From: Mytilus edulis
Lineage: Eukaryota; Mollusca; Bivalvia; Mytilida; Mytilidae
Direction of reading: 5' to 3'
NCBI RefSeq assembly: GCF_963676685.1
Contig: NC_092350.1
Span: 45,367,705-45,431,704 of the forward strand
Length of the DNA: 64,000 bases
Part shown: one piece after another, positions 38,440 through 50,844 of the stretch
Layout: each line of letters opens with the position of its first letter
Position numbering within the stretch: position 1 is the stretch's first letter
The notes under the pieces: model-generated
Databases searched by the model: none
Told to the model about the DNA's origin: nothing
Seen by the model: the letters and a program-made list of their open reading frames with translations, nothing else
Position numbers and translations under genes: made by a program

Positions 38440-40904
38440 TTAAAGCTCTTGGCTGCAGTTTATAGTATTCTTTCTTTCCCCTGAGTATATGTTAATATTG
38501 AAAACACCACCTGTTATAGTTGCACCTGCAAACATGGCCATTGGGTTGTCATGTTTGTTAGCAGTTTGATTATTTGTATTTGATACATTTGCATTTAAAT
38601 TATTATGAACTAATGTATTTGAGTTTGAAAGTTCACAAGGTTCCTCTGAATCTGATGTCGTCTGTAAATCTGAGTTCGGCAACATGACCTTAGATATTTT
38701 GTGAGAAGCTTGTTGCTGTTGTTCAATAGACGGTACTGAATAATGAGTTAAGGTACTAATGCCTTTCCAGCCTCCTAATTGAGCAACTTCATTGGCAGGT
38801 CTACCATTTTGAAGTAGTGTGGTAGCAAAAGTTTTACGTCCCGAATGATTAACCTTTCTTCCTTGAAGATCTCCTTTTTCTGCCATATTTTTTACCATTT
38901 TACCTAATTTATCTTTGCCTATGGTTTGGCGAGTGTACCATATTTCCTCATGTTTATTATCTAAAGGCCTCAAATAAAATCTATGTTCATCAGTTAATGT
39001 GTCTTGAGGTCTATGCCGTTTGTATTCCTTGTAAACATGAATAGGGCAATTACTTCCTCCTTCCCCGAAAATCTTTGGCGTAATATCCCGGAAATCCCTG
39101 CTTTTTGCTCCACTACGGGTTTTGGTGCTTCTTTCTGAAAAAAGTATGCTTATGTCAATATTTAAAGAAGAATTATCCTTCCTGTCTGTACAAAACTTTC
39201 ACTTTTATATAACAAAAAACATGTATTGCATAGTAAATAAGATTTGTTTTGATAAATATAAAACAATGGTTAATATCCTTAAAAGCACAAATTACCAACT
39301 TTTGTCAGGACTGTTGTACATGTACATCCATTATCCACAGAAGTATATATTCTGTGATTTCTAAAAGATTTAAAATATCAACTATTTAAATGATGGAAAT
39401 CATAACATAATCTCACCATTAAATTCCAAATACTCCTTTCCATCAGATGTAGCTTTTAACTTGACATCTCCCCATGTCATGTTAACATGGTCTTGTCGAC
39501 CTCGTAGACCAAAGTATGTTGCATTATTTAAAAACACAGCATTCAGTAATGCATCAGGGTTTTCTGGAAAAAGAAAAAAAAAAGAACTTAACTAAAATAC
39601 ATGTATCTTAATGTAAATATCCAACTTAAAATAGTATTTAAAGGACAAATACTGTATCAAAATGCAAAAGACCTCTGGAGACACTCTCATTGTTCAAGAC
39701 CTTATGTGTATTTTAAACATTTTTTATTAGAACAACCATTTAATAATCAGGGATGGATAGAGGGCGACAAGGAAATAAAATAATTTGTTTGCCACAAGGT
39801 TAGAAAAATGTTTAATTAAAAGTTACTGACTGACACGCTGGAATACAACATTTTTTTTTAAACTTACGTGTTCCAATAACGCCTTTCTCCCTCAAGATTT
39901 GGATTTCCTCAGTCGTCAAAGGTTCAGCTCTGTTTGGCTTACTGCCCTTGCCCAATGACTTTAATGCCTTTCGCTTCGCTTCTAATACCCGTCTTGTGTG
40001 GTTGAACTCAGGATCCTTTTTAATACTGAAACATTAAAGAAAAGATATGCATAATATCTGACATGTAATTTTTGTATGTACATGTTTTATACTTATAGCA
40101 AAGAGAAACCAAGGAATATTCATTGTACACAAGCTTAAGATCATCAAAACCACATTGACCCAGATGATATATATAGTTTTTACCAAAAAAAATGACACAA
40201 GGCTAAAATTAAAATATTGGCACTGAAAATTCGAGTCATAATGCTTGACAGAATAATGCAAAGGCTATCATGCTATATCAAGACAAGGGAGTTACATGTC
40301 TCACAGATATCAAATAATCTACATGAAAATAATCGTACCTTATACTACTTTTTGAGTCCTTCAAATGTCTATCCAAGCTGTTGAACATAGAGGATAAAGA
40401 GTCAGGCTCATATTCGTCACCATTTTTCTTCAGGACTCCAAGAAAAAATCTTGATAACAGACTGTCCAAGTCTTTGGCAGGTATTTCCACTGAATCACGC
40501 ATTTCTCCAACAGATATGAAAAAATCCAGCATCACTTTCAAGTCACTCTTTGTTTTAGTTTTTGTGTTCTTGTTAACACTTAAAGCTAGAAAAGAGTCAG
40601 TGTCTTCATCAGTGACAGAGCGAAACCTCTTGCTACTCGAGCTATTTTCTTTGTCTGATTCGTCAATCTCATGATTCTGTGCATTTTCAATGTCCTGCAG
40701 AATTTCATTTGGGAAGTTGAAATTCGCTGAATCAACTTCTTCCAGAATCAAATTTCCTTCCCCATTGACATCCGCGAGATTTCTCTTGATGTACTCTGCC
40801 TCCCTATTAGATAAATCGTCGTAGTGAAAATAGTCTTCAACTAACGCATCCATCGCATCATCTATATTTTTTATAGAGCTATTGCTCCATCGTTTTGTTG
40901 TCAT
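38440..40904 (-). CDS. Crypton/DUF3504-type tyrosine recombinase-like protein, gene C
   Basis: Read on the minus strand, four exons join in frame: 40904-40339, 40025-39868, 39563-39417 and 39134-38440, with GT-AG introns of phases 2, 1, 1. The product is 521 aa. Residues 1-188 are acidic and polar, rich in Ser, Asp and Glu. Residues about 189-242 carry the linker typical of DUF3504 proteins (KKDPEFNHTRRVLEAKRKAL, GKGSKPN, LTTEE). The catalytic domain follows: FGLRGRQDH (Arg262), ERSTKTR (Lys295, the likely hairpin lysine), HSGRK (His387 and Arg390), GGWKG (Trp413 in the second His/Trp position) and THYSVPS (candidate nucleophile Tyr422). The tail is Gln/Asn/Ser-rich. The family comprises Crypton transposon recombinases and their domesticated relatives (QRICH1, ZMYM2-4, KIAA1958). 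The complete catalytic set and open frame suggest a working or recently working protein. Whether it is a mobile element gene or a captured host gene cannot be settled here. TTG codons inside the last exon are ordinary leucines, so that exon is not a separate gene. Confidence 0.88.
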
Positions 40905-40920
40905 TTTCTCCTGTCAGACG

Positions 40921-41050
40921 ACACTAGCCGTAGTTCTCTAGAGTTATCGGGATTTCAACCGATTAGTCTAGAGCTAATCGAATATGCTAATATTGGGCTT
41001 GCTAAACCCGGGCCAATACGGAAAAATCCGTATTGGCCTTATAGGACAAA
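40921..41050 (-). promoter_or_regulatory. Candidate promoter of the recombinase gene
   Basis: Immediately 5' of the ATG at 40904. It contains the perfect short palindrome GGCCAATACGGA/TCCGTATTGGCC (41011-41038, 4-bp loop), so a CCAAT box on each strand, and CGATTAGTCTAGAGCTAATCG at 40959-40979. No TATA box was picked out. The role is inferred from position. Confidence 0.4.
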
Positions 41051-41544
41051 ATTATCGATTTGGCAGTTTTACTCGTATTTAGTCAAATAAGCTCCAGTTA
41101 ATTAATAATCGGCTTTAAACATTCCTGATGAAGGTAATCCCGAAAAGCGTTTCGGACCCATGAAATATATAACGTGTTGTTTTAAAAAAAAATACGTACC
41201 TTTATCCTCGCTTTGTTTTTCCATTCATTATGATTTTGTGTGCATATTAAGCTAATATTATTTTTCTCATTTCCAATATGAAATATTGTTTATATAAAAT
41301 GAACTAGGAACATCAATTACATTTAATATAACAGAGAAATATATGTACAACCAGCATTCAATTTTAGATTGACAAAACGCAATATGTAAAATTGGTAAAA
41401 TCACTTCCAAAATAGATCATTTAAATAATGCAAGTAAACAACCAGAATAACATAAATTTGATTTTTTGTAAATATTTACTATCTACATTATTCTAGATTA
41501 CTTGATAAAATTGTTCATATCGAATTAAATTACCACCGTTTTGT

Positions 41545-41725
41545 TTATAGGTTTTGTGTTGCTTAGTCTTTATTTTTCCATGTTGTGTTTTGAAGGGTCT
41601 AAGATTTTCGTATTTGTCATTACATTGACAGTTTCTATTCGACGTAAACGATTTGAATGTATCTTGACGAATAACCAAGAAAGCACTTCGCACGCATGAA
41701 ATTTGTAACGTGGTGTTTTAATTCT
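41545..41725 (+). repeat. Second copy of the 37455-37730 fragment
   Basis: TTTTGTGTTGCTTAGTCTTT, TCGACGTAAACGATTTGAAT and ACGTGGTGTTTTAATTCTTT. These two copies stand on either side of the recombinase locus in direct orientation, about 4.1 kb apart. Confidence 0.55.
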
Positions 41726-42654
41726 TTAAATAATACTTGATAATATTGTTCATATCACATTGAATTAAAGACCGACTTTTGTTTCATTTTATCCAAGAAA
41801 ACAAAATTTCGTAATGACTTATGTTTTATATAGGTAAGTTTATTAATAGTTAAATCACAAAAATACTGAACTTGAAGGAAAATTCAAAAAGGAAAGTCTC
41901 TCATCAAATGGCAAAATCAAAAGCTCAAACACATCAAACGAATGAATAACATGTGTTATATTCCTGACTTGGTACAGACATTTTTTTAAAGTAAACAATG
42001 GTGGATTGAACCTGGTTTTAAAATAAGCTAAAAGCTGATCACTTGTATGACAGTGGCATCAAATTAATTTTCAATCTTTACATAAAAAACTAAATAAATT
42101 TGTAAAATATCTATCGTAAAATTATTTTTTTTACGCAGTAGACACTACTGATAATAGCAGATAACATTTTCCGATATGATTTCTCTATTCTCACGAATAT
42201 TATTTGCAATTTGAAATAACACCCAGAACACACTATATACAGTATATTTTTCTTTGACAAGCACAAATATGATATTAGCCTTCCGTGTTCATCCATAACA
42301 CAGTTATACACCTCTTGTTGTTTGTCTATTGTTTTTTTTTCTTTTTAAGCCGTGCCATTGTTCGTTTTTCTCCACTTGTGAGTTTATAATATCCCTTTGT
42401 AATCATTCACCTCTATTTTAAAAAAAACAAGAGGTGTATAGCTCTACAATAACATTAGTATATTATAACGACATCGAAATAGAAAAACACACACACAAAT
42501 TAAGAAGGAAGAGAATATAGCTATAAACAAAGTCATTTCCAGGTTAACAAAAACGGAGTTTTCAAGGTGACTAGGAGGGTTACGAATATCCGTCTTTCAT
42601 ACACCACCTTTCGTATTGGCATAGTGATTAACACCGGTACTAAATCAAATACAT

Positions 42655-42813
42655 TTAAGAATTGAATGCTTCTTTTTGTAAATTTATTGGGGTGTAAAAG
42701 CGTTGACCGAAGTACATTTTGTATGAGCGCGGAAGCGCTTCATTCTAAAAATGTGCGCACGGTCAACGCTTTTACAACCCTATAAAGTTACAAAAAGAAG
42801 CATTCAATACTTA
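42655..42813. repeat. 159-bp palindrome
   Basis: Arms from TTAAGAATTGAATGCTTC to GTAAAAGCGTTGACCG and back (CGGTCAACGCTTTTAC to GAAGCATTCAATACTTA). The centre GAGCGCGGAAGCGCTTC is itself nearly palindromic. About 150 bp further on is AGCCAATCAGAATAAAG. Confidence 0.8.
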
Positions 42814-43134
42814 TAATTACATTTTTTAGCTATGATCATGAAAACACGAATTTTATATATTTTTTTATTTAATTCACCTGTGCACTTTATTGTTTGACCA
42901 CGTGTTATCATGAATGAAAAGTTGTATTGAGCAATGCAACTGCTTACGGAATAACACGTGATGTGCAGTTAGCCAATCAGAATAAAGTATTATAATGAAA
43001 CATACATCTAATGTTATTATTAAGGGTTAAAAGTTGCAATCATATAAACAGATAAAGAAACATTCTTATTTAAGTATATTCGTAATTAATTTTGACACAT
43101 AAATTTTATATTTATCGGTCTATTCTATTTATGA

Positions 43135-43400
43135 AAGAGGGACGAAAGATACCAGAGGGACAGCCAAACTCATAAATTGAAAATAAACTGACAACGCCTG
43201 GCTAAAAATGAAAGAAGACAAACAGACAAAAAATTGAACACATGACACAACATAGAAAACTAAAGAATAAGCAACACGAACCCCATCAAAAACTAAGGGT
43301 GATCTCAGGTGCTCCGGAAGGGTAACTAGATCCTACTCAACATGTGGCACCCGTCGTGTTGCTTATGTTATAACGAATCCGGTAAATAGTTAATTCGGTA
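43135..43400 (-). repeat. Dispersed mussel repeat, probable 3' tail of the second RT family
   Basis: Carries AACTGACAACGCC and GTGGCACCCGTCGTGTTGC and is directly downstream (minus strand) of the RT remnant. Related pieces lie at 48377-48580, 29190-29265, 3815-3975 and, split, at 34980-35060 plus 35480-35560. Confidence 0.6.
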
Positions 43401-43432
43401 GGTCACATTCATTAAAGGGAATGTGATTGTAG

Positions 43433-43692
43433 TTACGACGTAAGGAACATATCCGATATCATTTGTGAAACGGTACATCCATAACGGTCAACCAACTCGT
43501 GATGGCGTCCGTAAAATTTACGAAGGGATGATTTCAACTTCACCATTTGGAACTCTTGGTTAAATAGCTTCCTAGTGAGAAGCAACCCTCTATCAAGAAA
43601 ATCATGATAGGAAATGCAAGCACGGGAATATCGTATCAATTTGGAGATGTATACCCCGTATGCAGGTGCTGCTGGAATGTGATAGTTGAATA
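43433..43692 (-). pseudogene. Reverse transcriptase, C-terminal remnant, second family
   Basis: On the minus strand the translation runs NYHIPAAPAYGVYISKLIRY, then SRACISYHDFLDRGLLLTRK and SSLRKFYGRHHELVDRY, to a stop at 43433. It resembles the remnant at 31368-31919 in layout (YISxLxRxxR, then KFYGRHH) but is a different family. The N-terminal and catalytic parts are missing. The repeat at 43135-43400 is probably its 3' untranslated part. Confidence 0.7.
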
Positions 43693-43758
43693 ATATTCTA
43701 ACGGATGTCTAAAAAAACTTGTGAAGTTGGAAAATAACCCTTTTTGATTATGATATAA

Positions 43759-43850
43759 TAGTTATCAAAGGTACCAGGATTATAATTTAGTAAACCAGAC
43801 GCCCGTTTCGTCTACATAAGACTCATCAGTGACGCTCATAATAAAATATA
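43759..43850 (+). repeat. Dispersed repeat, 'atcaaaggtaccagg' family
   Basis: ATCAAAGGTACCAGGATTAT, then CGTTTCGTCTACATAAGACT and CATCAGTGACGCTC, the fullest copy of this block in the window. A diverged copy follows at 44603-44730, and inverted fragments lie at 46350-46440 and 54245-54375. Confidence 0.6.
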
Positions 43851-44602
43851 TATAATTTAGTGTATGCGCTTTCTTAAAAAGTTAAAGACTAAAGCTTTCC
43901 AGAAGCAAATCAAATTATCACGTTTTGTTATACAAAAAAAATATATAAAAATAAATATCAACGACTTCATCATTTGGACAATTTTTTTTATTCTTTACAG
44001 AATAACAATTGCCGATGTATTTTAGATTTAAGACAACATATTTCGTTTACATCTTTTTGTTTGTAATGCTAAATCTTTAATTCCTTAAAATAATCTAATT
44101 TTTTTTTTTAAATACTGTCTGGTAATAATGCAAATGATGTGTTCAAACAGTGAATTGGAATTTCCTAAATTAATTTTATTCACAAAAACATCGTAGTATT
44201 AAACTGCGCATGGCTGAGTCAAATATGACAGCATTTTTCACAGTTTTCAGCAGGGAAATATTTAACAACTGGTCTTCATGGTTTTTAGGAGGGAAAGTAC
44301 CTTGATAAGAAATCCAGTTGAGCGACAAAAAAAAATGTTCGATTTTAAACTGCTAATTTTTTCTTTAATGTAATGCAGATAATACAAGATGATAAATCGT
44401 ATTAAATTTTTTACAAAGACGTTTTGCAATTTATTAAAAAAAAATGAAACCAAATAATTGGAAATGTCACATCACAGACTATTAGACCTTTAGATAATGA
44501 ATAAAATATCTTGACACAGATAAACGCTCCTTTCTAAAATAAAAATTGTTAACTAATAGGTGTTGTACTATTTAAGTGAAAGATCCTTAATTATGGATTA
44601 TA

Positions 44603-44730
44603 ATAGTTATCAAAGGTACTCGACTTAAAATTGAATACGCCAGACGAGCGTTTCGTCAACATAGATTCATATCAGACACGCTCAGATCAAAATAGTTGGA
44701 AAGCCAAACAAACACCAAGTTGTACCTGTA
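44603..44730 (+). repeat. Dispersed repeat, 'atcaaaggtaccagg' family, diverged copy
   Basis: TAGTTATCAAAGGTACTCGA, then GCCAGACGAGCGTTTCGTCA and GGAAAGCCAAACAAACACCA. Confidence 0.55.
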
Positions 44731-45954
44731 AATACCTTCCCAAGGACCAGTTTGTCCTAATCATCTCTTAGATTCAAAACAAACCTTTTGCAACTGATAC
44801 TACTACAATAATGTGTTGTTTGATTTTGCCATCGACGATTTAAATTCAAATCGTTTAATTGCACCCGATACAAGTACCAAAGGTAAATAATCTTGTTTAC
44901 TAACTTTTAACCGATGATTTTGAATGCCCTGAATTTAAAAAACTTCTTTAATGTAAAAATATCAATTTTTGAATACCTACTCCTGCATTTGTATCATTGA
45001 ACCGCCCAGATATTTTTGTCCGTCAATGTTTTTTTTACCACTTTTTTCTAAGAAATTTGAATGCGATATAATGCACAGAAAATTACCGATAAAGGCCTTT
45101 GATTAAATGTGTATGGGGTTAAACACGGTTGCTAAATGATCCAGCAACAATGGTTTAATGAGACTGAATCTTAATTATCTCTGTACACGTACTTTCTGCA
45201 TTGTCAATTAGTTTCGTCTATTTTGTTTTCATTTATAAAATTGTTAACCATGTTTTATTTTTTCATTGAGATAGCCAAACTTGATTTTTTTCAATTTTGC
45301 CGGTCTAATCAATACAAACTTATACAATATATTTCCAAATATTTTTTAAACTTAAGCTAAATTTCTTCCTCGATTAATATCAACAACTTATTTTTTTCTG
45401 ACTTTCACAGAAGGAACGATTGTGATTTTAATTTGTGATATATCATAGCAACAGATAAAAAAACACTTCAGGGAAAGTATCTCTATATCCCGATGAGGTT
45501 TGTGTCGAGCTGCATGCACACATGGTAACCTGAATGCTATACTTCTAAAGGAAAGGTCATGCACTAAATAAATTTTCAAAGTTCACAATTGTCTTTAAGT
45601 AACTTATCTGATCAAAAGTTATGCAAGCAAAAAATATACAAAATAAAAAGCAGACTAAGTTGTGAAACAGTTAAATGTATACGCAAATAATCAATATATG
45701 TGTTTTTGGTTGATTTAAAGTTACTAAATCAATCATTAGGACAGGCATATTATAATGTTGTAAAGTTAAACAAGTTCAAGAAAACTCAATCAACTCTCTG
45801 TTTATCTGAAAATCTTAGTAACTTAATTTGAGAGAGCAAGCTAACGAAAGACAACATACTTGAAAAGTCGTTATTAAAAACGCTGAGGAAAGGTTGGTTT
45901 CGAAACTCCCTTGTTTTTTAATCTAGATAATCGTAGAGTTAAATAATCTACAGT

Positions 45955-46080
45955 TACCTATCACGTTTTTCCTTCGGTTTTGGTTTGTAACCCAGATTTG
46001 CTTTTTTCTCAATCGATTTGTGACTTTTGAACAGCGGTGTACTACTGTTGCCTTTATTTAGTTGTCGTGAAGGATTCAGT
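45955..46080 (+). repeat. Dispersed mussel repeat, shared with 16790-16890
   Basis: CCCAGATTTGC, TCAATCGATTTGTGACTTTT and GAACAGCGGTGTACTACTGTTGCC correspond to TAATCGATTTATAAATTTTA and AACAGCGGTATACTTATG at 16823-16862. Confidence 0.5.
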
Positions 46081-48376
46081 GATAAAAAAACAACCACATT
46101 AAATTTTAAACGATTGCTTTAATAGAGTAAAGGGTACAGTAGCTACCCGTAATGATAAATATCATTCAATCGAGTGTAATTGAAGACTTTATTTAGAGTA
46201 ACAACCAATTAGCATATTCATATCGTTTCCACGACCAGGTATTATTCATTATTAAAATAAAAGAGGTTTTGGATACCGTATTATGCCATATTAGTATAAT
46301 ATATTGTCGTTTTAATATAATTCAAATTGATTTTCCAAGCTTTATTTTATTCGAGCGTCACTGATGTGTCTTTTATAGACTAAACACGAGTCTAGCGTAA
46401 ATACAAAATTTCAATCCTGGGATCTATGATGAGTTCATTTATTTGCATGTTGTCATTCTGTGTTTTAAATATTCTTGTAAAAAAAGTTCCAAAATTCAGT
46501 GTTTTGATAATCCATCTATTTGATAAGCGAGGTACAATAGAACTGACAGTTTATTTTGAAATGATAAATGTTAGTCGTATATAAAGAAAATATCACATGT
46601 CGATGTTAACATTGACACGATTAAGCGCTGACAAACTATATATTATCATTGTAGCATGCCACAAATTGCTTCAGCCATTAAGTAGCTACTATCATGACAA
46701 AAAATCAACAATAAACATAGTTGTATAATCATAATTTGTCCGTACCAGTTTCTAGTCATATTTTTAAATTTTAGGACAAATTGATTGTCATGAAGCTATT
46801 GTTTGAACATTTGATAATACTGATAAAAGTACATCTTGTCAAATATCGTGAAAATGATACATACTGACCTATTTTTTTCTAATAACTGACCTTTTTAACT
46901 AGTAAAATTCCAGTTTGTATAAAAATGTCATGACCGAAACTTTTCTTCTCCTTTTATTTGTCGCTGAGGATTTTTCAAATACATTCCCCAAAAATTCTAT
47001 GAATTTAAACACGTATTAATTTTATTTATAAAGTCATTTTTTGAGTGAAACAAAACGTTGGAGGAGAGCTGGTAACCATACAATGTTAAACCTAATGTTG
47101 TAAATAACAATGAAATAATTGAAAATATTTCAATCATTAACAGATAATAGATCGCTAAACACGCGATATTTAGCAAAGACTTAGAATAAGATATAATGTG
47201 TCAAAACGAGTTGGCATTGGACATTTAATAACTATCCAACATGATATTCTACCTACACGAAGATTATTGCAGATTTCATTTAAAAGAGATGTGGGTTATG
47301 ATGCAACAGAAATAAGAATAGTCACAAAAAATTATACAAATAAATGCAAACATACAATCTCAGATAGAAAACAGCTGTCTATATTCCAAGCTCTAAATCT
47401 TCCGTATTCAAATTAAACTATCATAGGTCTACTATCACACTAAAACTTAAAAAAAAAACATAAATTGATATTGGCCATCCAGATGCGTAAATGAGTTTGT
47501 TTCAGAACTCAAACCTCAGCTCTTTAATTTTAATCAGTGGACAAATAATATAAATATATAACATACAATGGAATGAGAACAAGCAAGTCATTTAACTTTA
47601 CAATGACGGTTTAATGTCATCAAAAACGTTAAGTCATTATATATTGATAAATAAATACCCAATTTAATGTTACGGCTTAACGAAATGTCATTCAAAAAGA
47701 AAAACACATTTCATTGGAATGGTTGAAAATTTAATATCATTTAACAGGTTTTTTTTATTTAAAATTTTTTTTTTCAACTTGTGACAATATTACTTTTAAA
47801 CTTGAACATTATGTCACAACCTGGAATCTATTCGAATGTTCATTTCAGTTACGGGTGAGTTACCTTTTACATGGACAACAATTCAATTTAGGGTATGTTA
47901 AATACTTGGGTTTAGGTCAAGGCTTATTAAAAATATTTCATATGGACTTTCCAATTATTGATTTCATATGACGCTTGGCCTTTTATTGTTGAATATGTAT
48001 TGCGATGAAATGGGTAAAGTCAGCACGTGATACAGTTGAATAAAATTAAATAGGGCCCTTTGCTAGTGTTTCTGTGGATATTTCAAAAAATAAAACTATC
48101 TACAGAGCTAAACACTTGTAAGTTTTAAATAATACACTTTTAAATATTCATTTCTCTCGAAATTTCAGTTAAATGAAATTCAGTACAATGTATATGTATA
48201 TAAAGTCATATTTTTTTTTATAACAAATATGTCATGTTATTTAAAGTAAGGATTCAACACCAAAACAAAAACCATTGCATTATTGGTCATGTTTTCTTAC
48301 TGTTTTATGCTCATAAGTTTTGTTATAATTAAAAGTTCTGAAACTACCAGCTTAAGCAGACATACATATATATTTG

Positions 48377-48580
48377 AATGACAGAAGATACCAAAGGGAA
48401 ATTAAAACATATGAGTTGAAAAAATACGAACTATGTCATGGCAAAAACGAAATAAACATCACGACGAACAGTACACAAAACAGAACATAGAACAAATTAA
48501 GATTGTGCAACACAAACCCCCGACAAAAAATGGGAATTATATTTGATGCTCTAGAAGGGAAAGCAGATCCTTCAAACAAT
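48377..48580 (-). repeat. Dispersed mussel repeat, copy related to 43135-43400
   Basis: ATGACAGAAGATACCAAAGG, CAACACAAACCCCCGAC and CTCTAGAAGGGAAAGCAGAT, diverged. Confidence 0.5.
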
Positions 48581-49568
48581 GATAGTAACATTATTTATCA
48601 CGTTAAACTGCTAATGACAAGTAATATATGTTTTTTCTATGAAATAAGTTAATCATAAATGTTAAAGACTTTTCTAAACTTTTTTCCTTGTTTCAGTTAA
48701 ATCTCTACATCCCTTTTTGCCATTCAAACAAGTTTTTTCTTTTTACATCAACATATTATCAATCTGAGAGGCTATTTGTTTCTATTTTTCCTGAAAAAAT
48801 ATCTATAATTAACCTTTCTTCAAATTTTGTACTTCTACACAATGAGATAGGGTTTGATATCATCTTCATTAGCCGTTTTTGTTTAGGGTAAACATATTAT
48901 CAAGCGATAATCTTTTGTATCAATTTAATTTTTCTAAATTTTATTATTTGATATACTTCATTCTCACATATCACCACATATGTAAACGAATCAAATGTTT
49001 ATATATATTTATATGATATCGTGAGAAACATACCTGTGGTTTTGTCGAGTCTGTTACTTGTGTTTCTCAATTGACAATTTACTGACAATATAATTCTCAT
49101 AAATATCTAAACTAGGATGTACTCTTGTACATCTTTTATTCTAGATTTTTTAAATGAATGATCAAAAAGAATTCCATTTTATTTTTTTCCAACTTTAATA
49201 TAATCTAACATATACTTGTTTCATTCCTAATTTGGAGACTTTATTGAGTGTAGTTCTTCATCGAGAGAATTAAGAGTAATCGAAACAGGTTTGTTTAACT
49301 TTTTGTTTTACATTTCTGCAATAATCAAAAGTTTCAATTTATATGCATGATACTATTTTGATTCATATGTTCAGTCTTTAATAGAATACAGAGTTCATAT
49401 ATAGTAAGACATATTTCAGACGACCAGTCTTAAATAGTTATCAGGTACGCAGCAATGTTTGAAGTTAGCTGTTTTAAAATTAAACCTTACAAAAAGTAGA
49501 GAGATAACAGAAGTTTACCGATGTTCAAAACTTATAAATTCATTTAGAATCTACGAACCAAAACAGAG

Positions 49569-49675
49569 AAATGTCTCGCTACATTGAAGACCTGTTGGTG
49601 ACCTTCTGCTGTTGTTTTTTCTATGGTCGGGTTGTTGTCTCTTTGACACATTCCCCATTTCCATTCTCAATTTTA
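49569..49675 (+). mobile_element. 5'-truncated 3' tail of the same retroelement
   Basis: Matches 32430-32522 nearly throughout (GACCTGTTGGTGACCTTCTG up to CCATTTCCATTCTCAATTTT). About 107 bp, no coding part. Confidence 0.7.
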
Positions 49676-49729
49676 TTAAATATTAAGGAATTCAATTATT
49701 TCAAACGAAGCTAACATCGGCCGTATCGA

Positions 49730-49960
49730 CAGAGTGAGCGTATCTGACTGTCATACAAGTGAAAGGTTTAGCTTCATGTAGTTTTAAAACCATGTTTTAT
49801 CCACCATTTTCTGTATACGCAAATGCATGTACTAAGACAGGAATATAACAGTTGTTATCCATTCGTTTAATGTGCTTGTGCTTTAGATTTTGCCATTTGA
49901 TTAGGTAATACCTTTCGGAATTTTCCTCCGAGATCAGTTTTTTGTGATTTTACTTTTTGC
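49730..49960 (+). repeat. Dispersed mussel repeat, 'gattgaacctggtttta' family, opposite orientation
   Basis: GACTGTCATACAAGTGAAAG, TTTTATCCACCATTTTCTGT and GATTTTGCCATTTGATTAGG. The copy at 51490-51690 has the same order. Confidence 0.55.
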
Positions 49961-50844
49961 TATACTAATAGTTATAAATGGCGATTTAACACATTTTCCT
50001 AGTGCAGTTTATTAAAGTAAATAACGGGGTTAGTCCGGAAATCAAAGATTAGTCTTTTGTACACACTTGATCTTTTAGTTTTATTAACGGGAGTCCTCTA
50101 TTCACAGTGAACACATATGGATGTCAAGATTGACAAGCAGAAACACCTGTCAGAGGTGTTCATTTTCATTAGGTGTCCATTACAGTTATTATTGATTACG
50201 TCGATATTATATTTTACAGTAACACAACCCAAATATGTTTAGCAAAGCATTTGATTTTGTTTCGGCTATCAAGGCCTCTCATGCAGCGGCCCGTTTAAAA
50301 ACAGTTTGGTTTTCATGTTGAAAACAGAAAAGAATCGGTCGATGCATAAGATCATATTCTTTCAAATACAACTGAGCATATTATGTTATTTCTTTTAAAC
50401 ATTGAAACATTATTAAAGTGATTGGCATTTAAGTTTTTCAAATGAGTTGCTTCTTTTTTGTTTTTGTTTATTTAGCATGATTTTGATCATTAAAATTTAT
50501 AATGTTTCACTGGTTACTCTTTCAGATGTCCTAAAATCAATCCATTTCGAAATAAATAATTACTCTTGCTCTCTTTCGAATACATTTTATGATACATGTA
50601 TAAGTAAAAATCAGGTAAAGCACTTCAGGGTGTTGTTTTCATTTTATACAGTCCTTTGTCAATACTACTGCTGTTGAGCTATCAGTTCTTCAGAGTATCA
50701 ATGGCTAAGTTGTCTTTATTTCTGTGCTGCTATCATTTATAATAAACATTTCGTTAAAGTGTAAGTTTATAAATCTACACATTACTACGAAACTATTGTT
50801 CTAACTTCCGCCGGAAATGTCGACCCTACATGCTTTGTGGTTTG

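Larger units (their letters stand above)
38218..41106. mobile_element. Possible extent of a Crypton-like element carrying gene C
   Basis: TTATTAATTAAC occurs at the left (near 38219) and in inverse at the right (GTTAATTAATAA near 41096). These bracket the gene at about 220 and 190 bp. CCAATA motifs lie just inside both. Cryptons are not expected to have terminal inverted repeats and the 12-mer is AT-rich, so the boundary is tentative. Confidence 0.3.
44731..50844. other. Intergenic DNA, no gene recognised
   Basis: Only dispersed repeats (45955, 46350, 48377, 49569, 49730). The 72-residue frame at 47198-47416 has no recognisable motif. I see no exon of ETS gene B here, though a 5' leader could exist; GAAACAG then GTTTGT at 49288 is a weak donor. 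Confidence 0.45.

Noticed and set aside
40381-40674. 97-residue plus-strand frame
   Set aside because: Antisense shadow of exon 1 of the recombinase gene.
47198-47416. 72-residue plus-strand frame of moderately protein-like composition
   Set aside because: No recognisable motif, no convincing splice context and no paralogue in the window; not enough to call a gene.
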